A DNA stretch of 64,000 nt from positions 100,662 through 164,661 of the forward strand of contig NZ_AOLQ01000025.1 of assembly GCF_000337775.1 (NCBI RefSeq), in the 5' to 3' direction. The stretch is from Haloarcula vallismortis ATCC 29715. Lineage in GTDB: Archaea > Halobacteriota > Halobacteria > Halobacteriales > Haloarculaceae. The stretch's first letter is position 1; every line of letters starts with the position of its first letter. Position numbers and translations under genes: made by a program. A model generated the notes under the pieces. That model saw only the letters and a program-made list of their open reading frames with translations, searched no databases and was not told the DNA's origin. Shown piece by piece: positions 35,041 through 42,785 of the stretch.

Positions 35041-36756
35041 CTACGACCGGTCGCTGTCGTCGGGTTCGATGAGTGGCTCCGCGCTGTCTGCCTCCTGTTC
35101 TGACTCGTCGGCCGTCTGGTCAGTCGCGTCGGCTGCCTGTTCTGACTCGCCACTATCGTCTTCGTCGCCGTTTTCCAGAAACATCACATCGGCCTTCCAG
35201 TCCGTTGTGCCCTCGTCACCAGACTCCCCGGATGCGTCTTCAGCCGTCGCCGGGATGTCTTCGCTGTCCTGTCCGAGTGCCGTTGACTCAGCGAACGCGC
35301 CCACCTCGTAGTCAGCGCGCGCATAGACGTGCCCGAGCAGCCGGTGGGACCGCGACTGGATGGCGTCGAGAAACCGGTCTGAGACGATTGAGCGGACGAT
35401 TTCCTCCAGCGACTCCTCGCGGTCGTCGACGGTAATCATCCCGACGTCGATCTGTGCGCCCGCCATATCGGCGTGGCCGCCCGCGGACCCGATCTGTCCG
35501 AAGGCGTCCCGGAGCGCCTCGCCGAGGTCGATATCTGCCCCACGCGCCCGAGCGGAGGCGTATATCGTCCCCTCGACGACGCCGTACACCATCGTCGCCT
35601 GGACGCCTTCGAGGTCAAGGAGCCTGTCGGCCGCCTGTGCGAGCGCGTCACGGTCGCCGATCTCGCCGACGCCAGTCAGGAGCACTGACCCTTCCTGTTC
35701 GCGGTTCGAAATCGCGCGGCCGATGACTGACAGCGTCTCCGGGCTCACACTCGGGTCTTCAATGCGCTGGAGCGTCGCCATGTCCGCGTTCGTCACGAGA
35801 TGGGCGGCAGCCTCGAAGTCAGCGGCGGCGACCTCCCGTCGGAAGTCCTTCGTATCGACCTGAATGCCAAAGAGCAGGCCCGTCGCGATGGGCGTCGGAA
35901 TATCGACGTTGAACCGCTGGAGGTAGTCGACCAGCAGCGTGCTCGTCGCCCCGACGCCGCTCCGGAGGTCGACGAAGCGGGCTTCGATTGGGACGCGCGG
36001 CGGATGGTGGTCGATGACGATGTCGATGGGGGTCTCCGGCGGGAGCTGGTCGTTGACACCGGCTCTGGAGTGATCGACGAGCGCGAACCCATCGAACGCG
36101 TCCAGCTCGTCCGGCGAATCGGCATCGAGGTTCCGGAGGTCGAACTCGAGGAGGTTGACGAACGCCCGGTTCTCCTGGTGAGAGATCTCCCCGTAGTAAC
36201 AGATCGTCACCTCGCAGTCGGCCCGCTCCGCGAGCGCGCCGAGGGCGACAGCGCTGGCAATCGCGTCAGGGTCGGGATTGTCGTGTGTGACGACGGCGAG
36301 ATGGTCGTCGATGTCCCGAAGCACCTGATGGAGCTGTCTGGCCCGCGTCCCTTCGTCGCCGACTGACTGGGTAACGTAGTCGGTGATGACGGTCTCCGGC
36401 GTGACCAGCCGGTCTGCCACGCTGTCGAGTCGGTCGCGCTGGTCGACCGTCGCGCCGCGCCCGGCGTACGCGAGGAGGAACGCGTCGGGAAAGCGGTCAC
36501 GCGCAGCTGTCGCCGCGGTGACGTTCCGTTCTGGGTCTTCGCTGGCGACGATGACGCTTTCGGGCTGAATATCGAGCCCGGCGAGAACGGACGGATCGGT
36601 CTGGTCGGCCTCGTGGACATCAATCCCATCCGCTCGGAGCGTTTCAGCACGGTGCTCGTCCTGCGTCACGACCGCCAGGTCGCCGCGATCGTCACTAATC
36701 GCGTCGAGAAGGTCCGCGGCCGTCGGCCCGAGTCCGAGCACCAGCCGAGAAAGCAT
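35041..36756 (-). CDS. RCK_N-DHH-DHHA1 phosphoesterase
   Basis: A 571-residue protein. Residues 1-120 form a TrkA-N/RCK nucleotide-binding domain (LVLGLGPTAADLLDAI), residues 150-350 the DHH domain (VVTHDNPDPDAIASAVALGA; the VIDHHPPRV motif) and then DHHA1 (GSAGGHADMAGAQIDV). The last 75 residues are an acidic, probably disordered tail. RCK-DHH-DHHA1 fusions are candidate c-di-AMP phosphodiesterases in archaea; RCK domains otherwise sense c-di-AMP or NAD in potassium channels. The paralogue at 1748 lacks the RCK domain. The start at ATG 36756 precedes the Rossmann strand by few residues. Confidence 0.92.
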   Translation of the reverse strand: MLSRLVLGLGPTAADLLDAISDDRGDLAVVTQDEHRAETLRADGIDVHEADQTDPSVLAGLDIQPESVIVASEDPERNVTAATAARDRFPDAFLLAYAGRGATVDQRDRLDSVADRLVTPETVITDYVTQSVGDEGTRARQLHQVLRDIDDHLAVVTHDNPDPDAIASAVALGALAERADCEVTICYYGEISHQENRAFVNLLEFDLRNLDADSPDELDAFDGFALVDHSRAGVNDQLPPETPIDIVIDHHPPRVPIEARFVDLRSGVGATSTLLVDYLQRFNVDIPTPIATGLLFGIQVDTKDFRREVAAADFEAAAHLVTNADMATLQRIEDPSVSPETLSVIGRAISNREQEGSVLLTGVGEIGDRDALAQAADRLLDLEGVQATMVYGVVEGTIYASARARGADIDLGEALRDAFGQIGSAGGHADMAGAQIDVGMITVDDREESLEEIVRSIVSDRFLDAIQSRSHRLLGHVYARADYEVGAFAESTALGQDSEDIPATAEDASGESGDEGTTDWKADVMFLENGDEDDSGESEQAADATDQTADESEQEADSAEPLIEPDDSDRS

Positions 36757-36791
36757 ACCGTGCAGTCAGCGCTGGAGCGTCTAAAAACCCG

Positions 36792-37220
36792 TCACTTCAG
36801 CCGTTCCTGCAAAAACGACGGATGCGCGGCTGTGACGCCGTCGAGCGCGAGAATCTTGTCTTCGATGACGTCGGCCAGCGAGTCCCCGTCCATCGCCCGG
36901 ACCTCCGCCATCAGCATATGGTCGCCACTCGAAGTGTACAGCTCCTCCATCTCCGGGATGTCCTTGAGGTTCCGGGTGGCCTCGACGTAGCAGTCGCTCG
37001 CGACGTCAATGCCGACGAGGGCAATCGACTGGCCAGCCAGTTTCTTCGGGTCGACATCGGCGGAGTAGCCGACGATGACGCCCTCCTCTTCGAGCTTCTG
37101 GATGTATTTCCTGACTGTCGGTTTCGATACGTCGGCTCGCTCCGCGATTTCTGCGTACGAGGCCTGTGCGTCCTCTTCGAGGACCGACAGGATTCGACGC
37201 TCCGTGGACTCAGCGCTCAT
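36792..37220 (-). CDS. Lrp/AsnC family regulator (LrpA1-like)
   Basis: A 142-residue Lrp/AsnC protein: HTH in residues 5-50 (YAEIAERADVSKPTVRKYIQ) and a ligand-binding RAM domain after it (LYTSSGDHMLMAEVRAMDGD). The sequence reads like Halobacterium LrpA1, which controls amino-acid and central-carbon genes, but that match is from memory. The next gene upstream on the same strand is korB, about 85 bases away, suggesting control of 2-oxoacid oxidation. An AT-rich patch upstream (minus-strand ATATTTTTT near 37243) is the likely TATA region. Confidence 0.92.
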   Translation of the reverse strand: MSAESTERRILSVLEEDAQASYAEIAERADVSKPTVRKYIQKLEEEGVIVGYSADVDPKKLAGQSIALVGIDVASDCYVEATRNLKDIPEMEELYTSSGDHMLMAEVRAMDGDSLADVIEDKILALDGVTAAHPSFLQERLK

Positions 37221-37305
37221 GGACTAATCTTTTCGGTGCATGAAAAAATATCTTCCGAACCGGAAACCCACGTCCGAGGTGGTGTCCGCAGTCCGTCAGC
37301 GAGCC

Positions 37306-38244
37306 CTATTTGTGGTGTTCGAGGAGGTTATCGTAGGTCCGCTCCCACTCCGCGTCCTCGTCGAAGTACCGCTCAGCAAGCGGCTCTTCGGGCATCTCGC
37401 CGATCTGGCGCTTCTCCTCGCCGTAGGAGGGGCGCTCGTCTTCGATGTACATCCGACCGGTCAGCACTTCGCCCTCGTAGAGGCGCTCCTCGGTCTTTCG
37501 CATCATCTCGGCGGCTTCCGCGCGGTCCGAGACGTCGAAGTCGAACTCGTCGGACTGCTGGACGTCCGTGTACGGGACGTAGTGCTTCGCGTCCTTGTTC
37601 CAGGTCGGACACTGGGTCAGGAAGTCGATGTGCGCGAAGCCGTCGTGTTCGATGGCCTCGGCGATGATTTCCTTGGCCTGGTTCGGGTTGACGGCCGCGG
37701 TCCGGGCGATGTAGGTCGCGCCCGCGTTAAGCTGCTGAGACAGCGGTCGAATCGGGGACTTCGCCGAGCCGTGGGGCTGTGTCTTGGACTTGTGGCCCTT
37801 CGGCGAGGTCGGCGACGTCTGGCCTTTGGTCAGCCCGAAAATCTCGTTGTTGAACACGATATAGGTCATATCGTGGTTCTCACGGGCCGTGTGGATGGTA
37901 TGGTTCCCACCGATACCGTAGCCGTCGCCGTCCCCGCCGGCCGCGATGACTTCGAGGTTGGGGTTGGCGAGCTTCGCGGCCCGGGCGACGGGCAGCGAGC
38001 GGCCGTGGATGGTGTGGAAGCCGTAGCTGTTGAAGTAGCTGTTGAGCTTCCCGGAACAGCCGATGCCGGTAAACAGCGCGACTTCGTCGGGATTCTTGCC
38101 GACCTCCGGCATGGCCTGCTTGAGCGCCTTGAGGACGCCAAAGTCGCCACAGCCCGGACACCAGGTCGCCTGTGGTTCGATGCCGGGTGTAAACTCGTCG
38201 CGCTCGATTTCGCGTTCTTCGTTGATTGCTGAGAATGCACTCAT
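37306..38244 (-). CDS. korB: 2-oxoacid:ferredoxin oxidoreductase, beta subunit
   Basis: A 312-residue TPP-binding subunit. CPGCGDFG (29-36) holds a cysteine pair typical of this subunit, and the TPP/Mg2+ motif GDGDGYG starts at residue 104 with NN at 132-133, followed by GLTKGQTSPT. With KorA it oxidises 2-oxoglutarate or pyruvate to acyl-CoA, CO2 and reduced ferredoxin; haloarchaea use such enzymes in place of dehydrogenase complexes. It starts three bases after the korA stop, so the two genes are one operon. Which 2-oxoacid is preferred cannot be decided from the sequence alone. Confidence 0.93.
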   Translation of the reverse strand: MSAFSAINEEREIERDEFTPGIEPQATWCPGCGDFGVLKALKQAMPEVGKNPDEVALFTGIGCSGKLNSYFNSYGFHTIHGRSLPVARAAKLANPNLEVIAAGGDGDGYGIGGNHTIHTARENHDMTYIVFNNEIFGLTKGQTSPTSPKGHKSKTQPHGSAKSPIRPLSQQLNAGATYIARTAAVNPNQAKEIIAEAIEHDGFAHIDFLTQCPTWNKDAKHYVPYTDVQQSDEFDFDVSDRAEAAEMMRKTEERLYEGEVLTGRMYIEDERPSYGEEKRQIGEMPEEPLAERYFDEDAEWERTYDNLLEHHK

Positions 38245-38247
38245 AGG

Positions 38248-40146
38248 TTAGTCACCTGCCGCGGGTAGGTACTTCATGTTGCTCGCGGCGAGTTCCTCGC
38301 CGTCGATGCTGGACTCGAACCCGTCGACGATTTCGGCGGGCTCGAAGGGGTTGCCGTTGTATTTCAGGAGGCTCGACAGCTTGTCGCCGTACTTCCCGAG
38401 TTCCTTCTGGGTCAGACCGCGGAACTGGGCCGTAGCGTTCATTTCGACGACGAGCGCTTCGTCGACCGATTCGAGCCACTCGGAGACTTCCTCCTTCGGA
38501 TATGGAGCCATGTCCGAGACACCCAGTGCCTTCACGGAGTGGCCGTTCTCGTTGAGCCGGTCGACGGCCTCGAAGACGGTCCCCTGCTGGCTGCCCCACA
38601 CAAGGATGCCGTATTCGGCCTCGTCGGGCCCGTGGTAGGTCTGGTGGGACGTGTTCTCGTCTAGGTCAGCACGGATGTCGTCGAGCTTGTTGAGCCGACG
38701 GTTCATCTGTGCGATGCGGTTCTCGGGGTCCTCGCTGATGTGGCCCGATGGGTTGTGTTCGTTGCCTGTCGCGAGGAAGCGGCCGTCCTTCTGGCCCGGC
38801 ACGGAGCGCGGGCTGACGTTGGAGCCGTCCTCAGGCTCGTGGAGGAACCGCTGGAACTTCCCGGAGGAGTGGTGTGCCGCGTCCTGAATCTCCTCTTCGG
38901 TGAGGACCGAGCCGGGGTCGGCGTTCGGTTCCTCGTCGAAGTGGCTGGCCGGGAGATTCCGGAGCTCGCCTTGGATCTTCTGGTCGTAGATGACGATGAC
39001 CGGAATCTGGTACTCGTAGGCGATGCGGAACGCCGAGCGAGTCTGCGTGTAACACTCGCGGATGTTCGCGGGTGCGAACACCACGCGGGCGGAGTCGCCC
39101 TGTGACGTGTACAGGACGTGTTCGAGGTCCGCCTGTTCGGGCTTGGTCGGCATCCCGGTCGAGGGACCGGCACGCATCGCTTCGACCAGCACGATCGGCG
39201 TCTCGGTCATCTCCGCCAGTCCGAGCGGTTCGGACATCAGTGCGAAGCCACCGCCGGAGGACCCGGACATGGCTTTCACGCCGGCGTGAGACGCACCGAG
39301 TGCGAGCGCGGCGGCCGCGATCTCGTCCTCAACCTGCTCGGAGATACCACCGAACTCGGGCAGGTGTTGGGACATGATCGTGAACACGTCGGTCCACGGG
39401 GTCATGGGGTAGCCCGAGATGAAGCGACAGCCCTCGTCGATTGCGCCGTAGGAGATCGCGTTCGAGCCCGAGAGGATGACCTGCTCCTCGTCGTGGGATC
39501 CCTCTGGGACCTCGATGTCGTGGTCAACATCGAGTTCGCTTGCGGCTTCGTAGGCGTCGTGCAGGACGTTGAGGTTCGCCTCCTGCATGTCGCCGCTCAT
39601 GTTCTGCGTGATGAGCTTCTCGAACTCGTCGGTGCTGATGTCCAGAATCGCCGCGGTCGCCCCGATACCGGCCGTGTTCCGCATGATCTCGCGGCCGTGC
39701 TCCTTGGCGATACCGCGGAGGTCCATCGGCACGACGTGCCAGTTGTTCTCTTCGGCGGCTTCTTCGAGACCGATCTCGTCGACGTCTTCCTCGTCGAGCA
39801 GTCCCTCGTCGTAGAGGAGGACGCCACCCTCACGGAGGTCGTCGAAGTTCTCGTACAGCGGCTTGAGCTCCTCTTTGCCGTAGTAGGCCTCTTCCTGTGG
39901 GTTGCGGGCGAAGGAGTCACCCAGGGCCAGCAGGAAGTTGTAGCCGTCCCCGCGGGACTGTACCGGTTCGTCTTTCGCACGTACTTCTACGTACGTGTGG
40001 CCGCCGCGGATACGCGACGGGTAATGGCGGTGTGTGAACACGTTCAGCCCCGACCACATCAAGGCCTTCGCGAAGTTCTGGCTTGTCGAGTCGATTCCGT
40101 CACCGGAACCACCGGCGATTCGCCAGATTAGTTCGTTGTCTGTCAT
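38248..40146 (-). CDS. korA: 2-oxoacid:ferredoxin oxidoreductase, fused gamma-alpha subunit
   Basis: A 632-residue subunit in which the gamma domain (residues 1-200; GGSGDGIDSTSQNFAKALMW and HYPSRIRGGHTYVEVRAKDE) precedes the alpha domain (from about 215; VILSGSNAISYGAIDEGCRF, GGISEQVEDEIAAAALALGA, GPSTGMPTKPEQADL). The delta ferredoxin-like subunit of other archaea is missing, as is known for halobacterial enzymes, which carry only one [4Fe-4S] cluster. It binds CoA and 2-oxoacid together with KorB. The upstream 267 bases have no other gene on this strand. Confidence 0.94.
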   Translation of the reverse strand: MTDNELIWRIAGGSGDGIDSTSQNFAKALMWSGLNVFTHRHYPSRIRGGHTYVEVRAKDEPVQSRGDGYNFLLALGDSFARNPQEEAYYGKEELKPLYENFDDLREGGVLLYDEGLLDEEDVDEIGLEEAAEENNWHVVPMDLRGIAKEHGREIMRNTAGIGATAAILDISTDEFEKLITQNMSGDMQEANLNVLHDAYEAASELDVDHDIEVPEGSHDEEQVILSGSNAISYGAIDEGCRFISGYPMTPWTDVFTIMSQHLPEFGGISEQVEDEIAAAALALGASHAGVKAMSGSSGGGFALMSEPLGLAEMTETPIVLVEAMRAGPSTGMPTKPEQADLEHVLYTSQGDSARVVFAPANIRECYTQTRSAFRIAYEYQIPVIVIYDQKIQGELRNLPASHFDEEPNADPGSVLTEEEIQDAAHHSSGKFQRFLHEPEDGSNVSPRSVPGQKDGRFLATGNEHNPSGHISEDPENRIAQMNRRLNKLDDIRADLDENTSHQTYHGPDEAEYGILVWGSQQGTVFEAVDRLNENGHSVKALGVSDMAPYPKEEVSEWLESVDEALVVEMNATAQFRGLTQKELGKYGDKLSSLLKYNGNPFEPAEIVDGFESSIDGEELAASNMKYLPAAGD

Positions 40147-40413
40147 GGTGAAATCCTCGGCCCCAGCTCTGGTGCCGTATCAATCCGTTAGGGGGCCATG
40201 ACTAAAGATTTTCCACTACATCACCACTCATTAATCGTTATCTTTCGGCTCAGGACCTCTCATTGCCGTTTTCGAAATGGGTGTTCGTCACTAGTGGCAC
40301 AGTATCACAGGGCCTATCTCTCCGCCCTCGCCCTATTTGTCACCTACCAATAGTAAGCCATGTAATGTCCTCCCGCAACGCCTAACACAGTGAATACCGA
40401 TGTACAGTCGAGG

Positions 40414-41133
40414 ATGTCGCTAACGGAACTCATCACTGGCGTTGAAGACCATCAAAAGACGCTGACTATTTTCAACGCCGGGCCAGAAGCGGCCGACGAC
40501 CTGCGCGAGCGCTTCGCGGACCGCAACGTCCACGTACAGAGCGAGCAGACCGAGAGCGGGCGACCGGGCGAGTTCATCACGCTGAGTGAGGGTGAATCGG
40601 TTATCGCGGCCGCGAGTCTCAATTCGTTCACCGAATCGCTCAACGAAGGTCGGCAGTATATCACGCGAGACGACAGTCCGTACGCGTCGATTCTCGATCA
40701 CCTCGACGAGACGATGTTCACCTCGTGGTCGATCCAGCGGATGACTGCTGCGTCCCGGGAAATCGAGGACCGCGCGTGGCGAGTGGGACAGGGAACGCTA
40801 CACGCTGGTTTCCAGACTCTCTCGACCTTGCAGGGCGAACTCGACCTTTACGAACGGCTGGGTGAGACTGACGTCGACGTCCACGCCTATGCCGTCCCCG
40901 ATGTCGAGCCACCCGAGTACAGCACGTTCTCGCTGCATCTGGAACGGTCGGACGAAATCGCCGACTCGTGGTTCGTCGTGTTCGATGGTGGCGGTGACCC
41001 GACCCAGAAATGTGCTCTACTGGCCGAGGAGCGCGAACCGCGCGAGTTCTACGGCTTCTGGACCTACGATGAGTCCACGGTCGACTGGATCATCGATTAT
41101 CTGGAAGAGACGTACGGCTATCTCGAACAGTGA
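40414..41133 (+). CDS. DICT sensory domain protein
   Basis: A 239-residue protein with the DICT domain, a light- or signal-sensing-associated module found in cyanobacteria, actinobacteria and haloarchaea. MSLTELITGVEDHQKTLTIF starts the domain; YASILDHLDETMFTSWSIQR and ALLAEEREPREFYGFWTYD follow, and the C-terminus WIIDYLEETYGYLEQ is helical. In bacteria DICT is fused to output domains; here it stands alone, so the partner must be separate. The ATG at 40414 is preferred to the GTG at 40390. No HTH or kinase genes adjoin it. Confidence 0.85.
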   Translation: MSLTELITGVEDHQKTLTIFNAGPEAADDLRERFADRNVHVQSEQTESGRPGEFITLSEGESVIAAASLNSFTESLNEGRQYITRDDSPYASILDHLDETMFTSWSIQRMTAASREIEDRAWRVGQGTLHAGFQTLSTLQGELDLYERLGETDVDVHAYAVPDVEPPEYSTFSLHLERSDEIADSWFVVFDGGGDPTQKCALLAEEREPREFYGFWTYDESTVDWIIDYLEETYGYLEQ

Positions 41134-41190
41134 GCCGCGTTCGAATTGGCCATCACCACGGCTCACTGTCAGCTGGTGTCCACGGGTGAG

Positions 41191-41373
41191 ATGACGAGCG
41201 TTGCTGAGTCCAACGAGTTCCGTATCGAAGAGACCGGCGAACGCCTCAATGGTCTCGAATTCGATTTACACCTGTTTTTCGGCGTGTGGGCCGTTGTTGA
41301 GCGCCACGAAGACCGGTGGGTCGTGACAACTGACGACGGCAAGCGCCGAACGCTTGTCGCTGTGTCGGACTAA
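41191..41373 (+). CDS. Small haloarchaeal protein of unknown function
   Basis: A 60-residue soluble acidic protein: MTSVAESNEFRIEETGERLN, then FDLHLFFGVWAVVERHEDRW and a short C-terminal strand VVTTDDGKRRTLVAVSD. It looks like a small beta-rich domain. It starts 57 bases after the DICT gene on the same strand and may be co-transcribed with it. Earlier in-frame codons (TTG at 41146) are less likely as start. No family recognised. Confidence 0.6.
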   Translation: MTSVAESNEFRIEETGERLNGLEFDLHLFFGVWAVVERHEDRWVVTTDDGKRRTLVAVSD

Positions 41374-41391
41374 TCTGCCACGGACTGCGTC

Positions 41392-42189
41392 TCAGTCTGC
41401 AGCCCCAGACACGTCTTCGAACACCGCGAGGTCGTGGCCGAGCAGTACCTCGGCCCCCGTGGCTCGCTGGCGGTCGCGGCACCGCTCTAGGCTCTCTTTC
41501 CACGCGCCGTTGTTCCACAGGAGGCTTGTCGCCATCGACTGTCCCGCATAGTTTGCCTCAACGTACGCTTCGTCGCCGACGACAAGGAGCGGCTGCTCTG
41601 GGCGGTCGATGAATGCGCCCATGAGTCCCGGCGTGTGGCCGGGGAGATGGAGCAGCTCCACACCATCGGTGAGGTGATAGCTGTCGCCGTGGACGATCTC
41701 CCAGTTCATGTCACGGTCGAAGTCGCTGGCGAGATAGGCGATAGAGCCCTCGTCAGTGTTTGCGCTGTAGTACGCGTACGGGAGTTCCTCACGGTGGACG
41801 TAGACCGGCACGTCCGTGCCCGCAAAGTTGTGCAGACCGCCGGCGTGGTCCAGATGCAGATGGCTCATGACGACGGCGTCGATATCGTCGATGGTGTAGC
41901 CCGCAGTTTCGAGATCGGCTGAGAGCGTGTGCTCGGCGGCGTCGACGTGTGCAAACGCCTCGTACAGCGGCGTCGGCCAGTACCCGTCCCCGGCCTCCGG
42001 GTGTGAACCGGTGTCCCAGAGAACGGTCATCTCGGGCGTTTCGATGACGAGGTTCCACACGACGTACGTTTCGTACTTGTGCTCCGGGTTGCGGTCTGAG
42101 GCCGTCGCAACACTGTGCCCGTCGACGACGAAGCTTCGGTCAGCCTGTACACGGCCCCGGTCGACGCACGTGACTGTGAGATCGTCCAT
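41392..42189 (-). CDS. Metallo-beta-lactamase fold hydrolase, AHL-lactonase-like
   Basis: A 265-residue di-metal hydrolase. MSHLHLDHAGG (108-118) is the HxHxDH site, with VHREELPYAYYS after it, LLHLPGHTPGL (His185) and VVGDEAYV (Asp206). This pattern is that of the acyl-homoserine-lactone lactonases (AiiA/AttM), although close relatives act on other lactones. The Tyr of AiiA (Y194) is not obvious here. Archaea are not known for AHL signalling, so the natural substrate is open. It borders the replication origin region. Confidence 0.87.
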   Translation of the reverse strand: MDDLTVTCVDRGRVQADRSFVVDGHSVATASDRNPEHKYETYVVWNLVIETPEMTVLWDTGSHPEAGDGYWPTPLYEAFAHVDAAEHTLSADLETAGYTIDDIDAVVMSHLHLDHAGGLHNFAGTDVPVYVHREELPYAYYSANTDEGSIAYLASDFDRDMNWEIVHGDSYHLTDGVELLHLPGHTPGLMGAFIDRPEQPLLVVGDEAYVEANYAGQSMATSLLWNNGAWKESLERCRDRQRATGAEVLLGHDLAVFEDVSGAAD

Positions 42190-42328
42190 AGGGCTTCTAC
42201 GGGCTGTCACAAAGTAAAGACGATGCCGTGTGCGTGGGTAGTAGGCTCGTTCGCTGTGGGAGATTTCAGGCCACATCGACGCTGAGATACTTTTATACTG
42301 AAATCGCGATCTGAAGGAGGGACCCACA

Positions 42329-42348
42329 CACACCACCCTGCAAGTGTT
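42329..42348 (-). repeat. Origin recognition box, inverted
   Basis: Reverse complement of the consensus AACACTTGCAGGGTGGTGTG, identical over 20 bases. It faces the boxes at 42684 and 42730, enclosing the AT-rich element. Confidence 0.85.
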
Positions 42349-42360
42349 CTCGGTGTCTGT

Positions 42361-42386
42361 GGGGGGAGGGGGCGGGGAGGGGTGGG
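42361..42386 (+). repeat. G-rich tract with quadruplex potential
   Basis: Five G-runs of 6, 5, 4, 4 and 3, each separated by one base. It lies 12 bases from the inverted origin box. Origin boxes of other haloarchaeal origins carry G-strings, so this may be a functional part of the origin. Confidence 0.7.
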
Positions 42387-42683
42387 TCGCCTCGCACGTA
42401 TATAAACAGGGGAAGCATCGCTCAGTTATCTCGGATATCTGTGATAGATAGAGACCTCAAGAGTCCATACACTGGGTCTGGAGCGGTTCTAACATCTGTT
42501 GAGTGATCAGCACCATCTCTAAACTATTCGGTTATTTTTGCTTCCACCATAAAATATAAACATACATTACTAGGTCCAGTTGTAGGCTAGTACAGGGAAA
42601 GATAAAATCGCAGGACTCAAGTGTTCTAGATTGAGAATCGACACAGCAGACTGCTTCTGGCTGTTTTCCGGGGGAATCGAAAA

Positions 42684-42703
42684 AACACTTGCAGGGTGGT
42701 GTG
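42684..42703 (+). repeat. Origin recognition box, direct
   Basis: Exact consensus AACACTTGCAGGGTGGTGTG on the right side of the AT-rich element, opposite in direction to the box at 42329. Confidence 0.85.
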
Positions 42704-42729
42704 TGACTGTTCGACGCAGAAACACTTGA

Positions 42730-42760
42730 AACACTTGAACGGTGGTCACTGGTTTTATAT
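42730..42760 (+). promoter_or_regulatory. Degenerate origin box next to the orc1/cdc6 TATA box
   Basis: A box variant AACACTTGAACGGTGGTCAC (42730-42749), with a half box aacacttg just before it (42721), ends 3 bases before TTTTATAT (42753-42760). The start codon at 42786 is 26 bases past the TATA box, so the mRNA is leaderless. Bound initiator would cover the BRE/TATA region, implying self-repression. Confidence 0.6.
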
Positions 42761-42785
42761 AGAGTCACTCAAAAGGTGGGACACG

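Larger units (their letters stand above)
42190..42785. other. Putative chromosomal replication origin
   Basis: A 596-base noncoding stretch between the lactonase-like gene and orc1/cdc6. It holds an inverted origin-box repeat (42329-42348), a G-rich tract (42361-42386), a TATA-like cgtatataaacagg at 42398-42411, an AT-rich part (about 42520-42580) that could unwind, and direct boxes at 42684-42703 and 42730-42749. This layout (inverted boxes flanking an AT-rich element next to an orc1/cdc6 gene) is the standard haloarchaeal origin. Box sequence and the downstream array suggest the second Haloarcula origin type rather than oriC1. Confidence 0.85.

Noticed and set aside
39118..40131. 337-residue plus-strand open frame opposite korA
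   Set aside because: Mirror frame; korA motifs on the minus strand are complete.
42696..42785. N-terminal extension of Orc1/Cdc6
   Set aside because: It translates the origin box and TATA box; the TATA position fixes the start at 42786.
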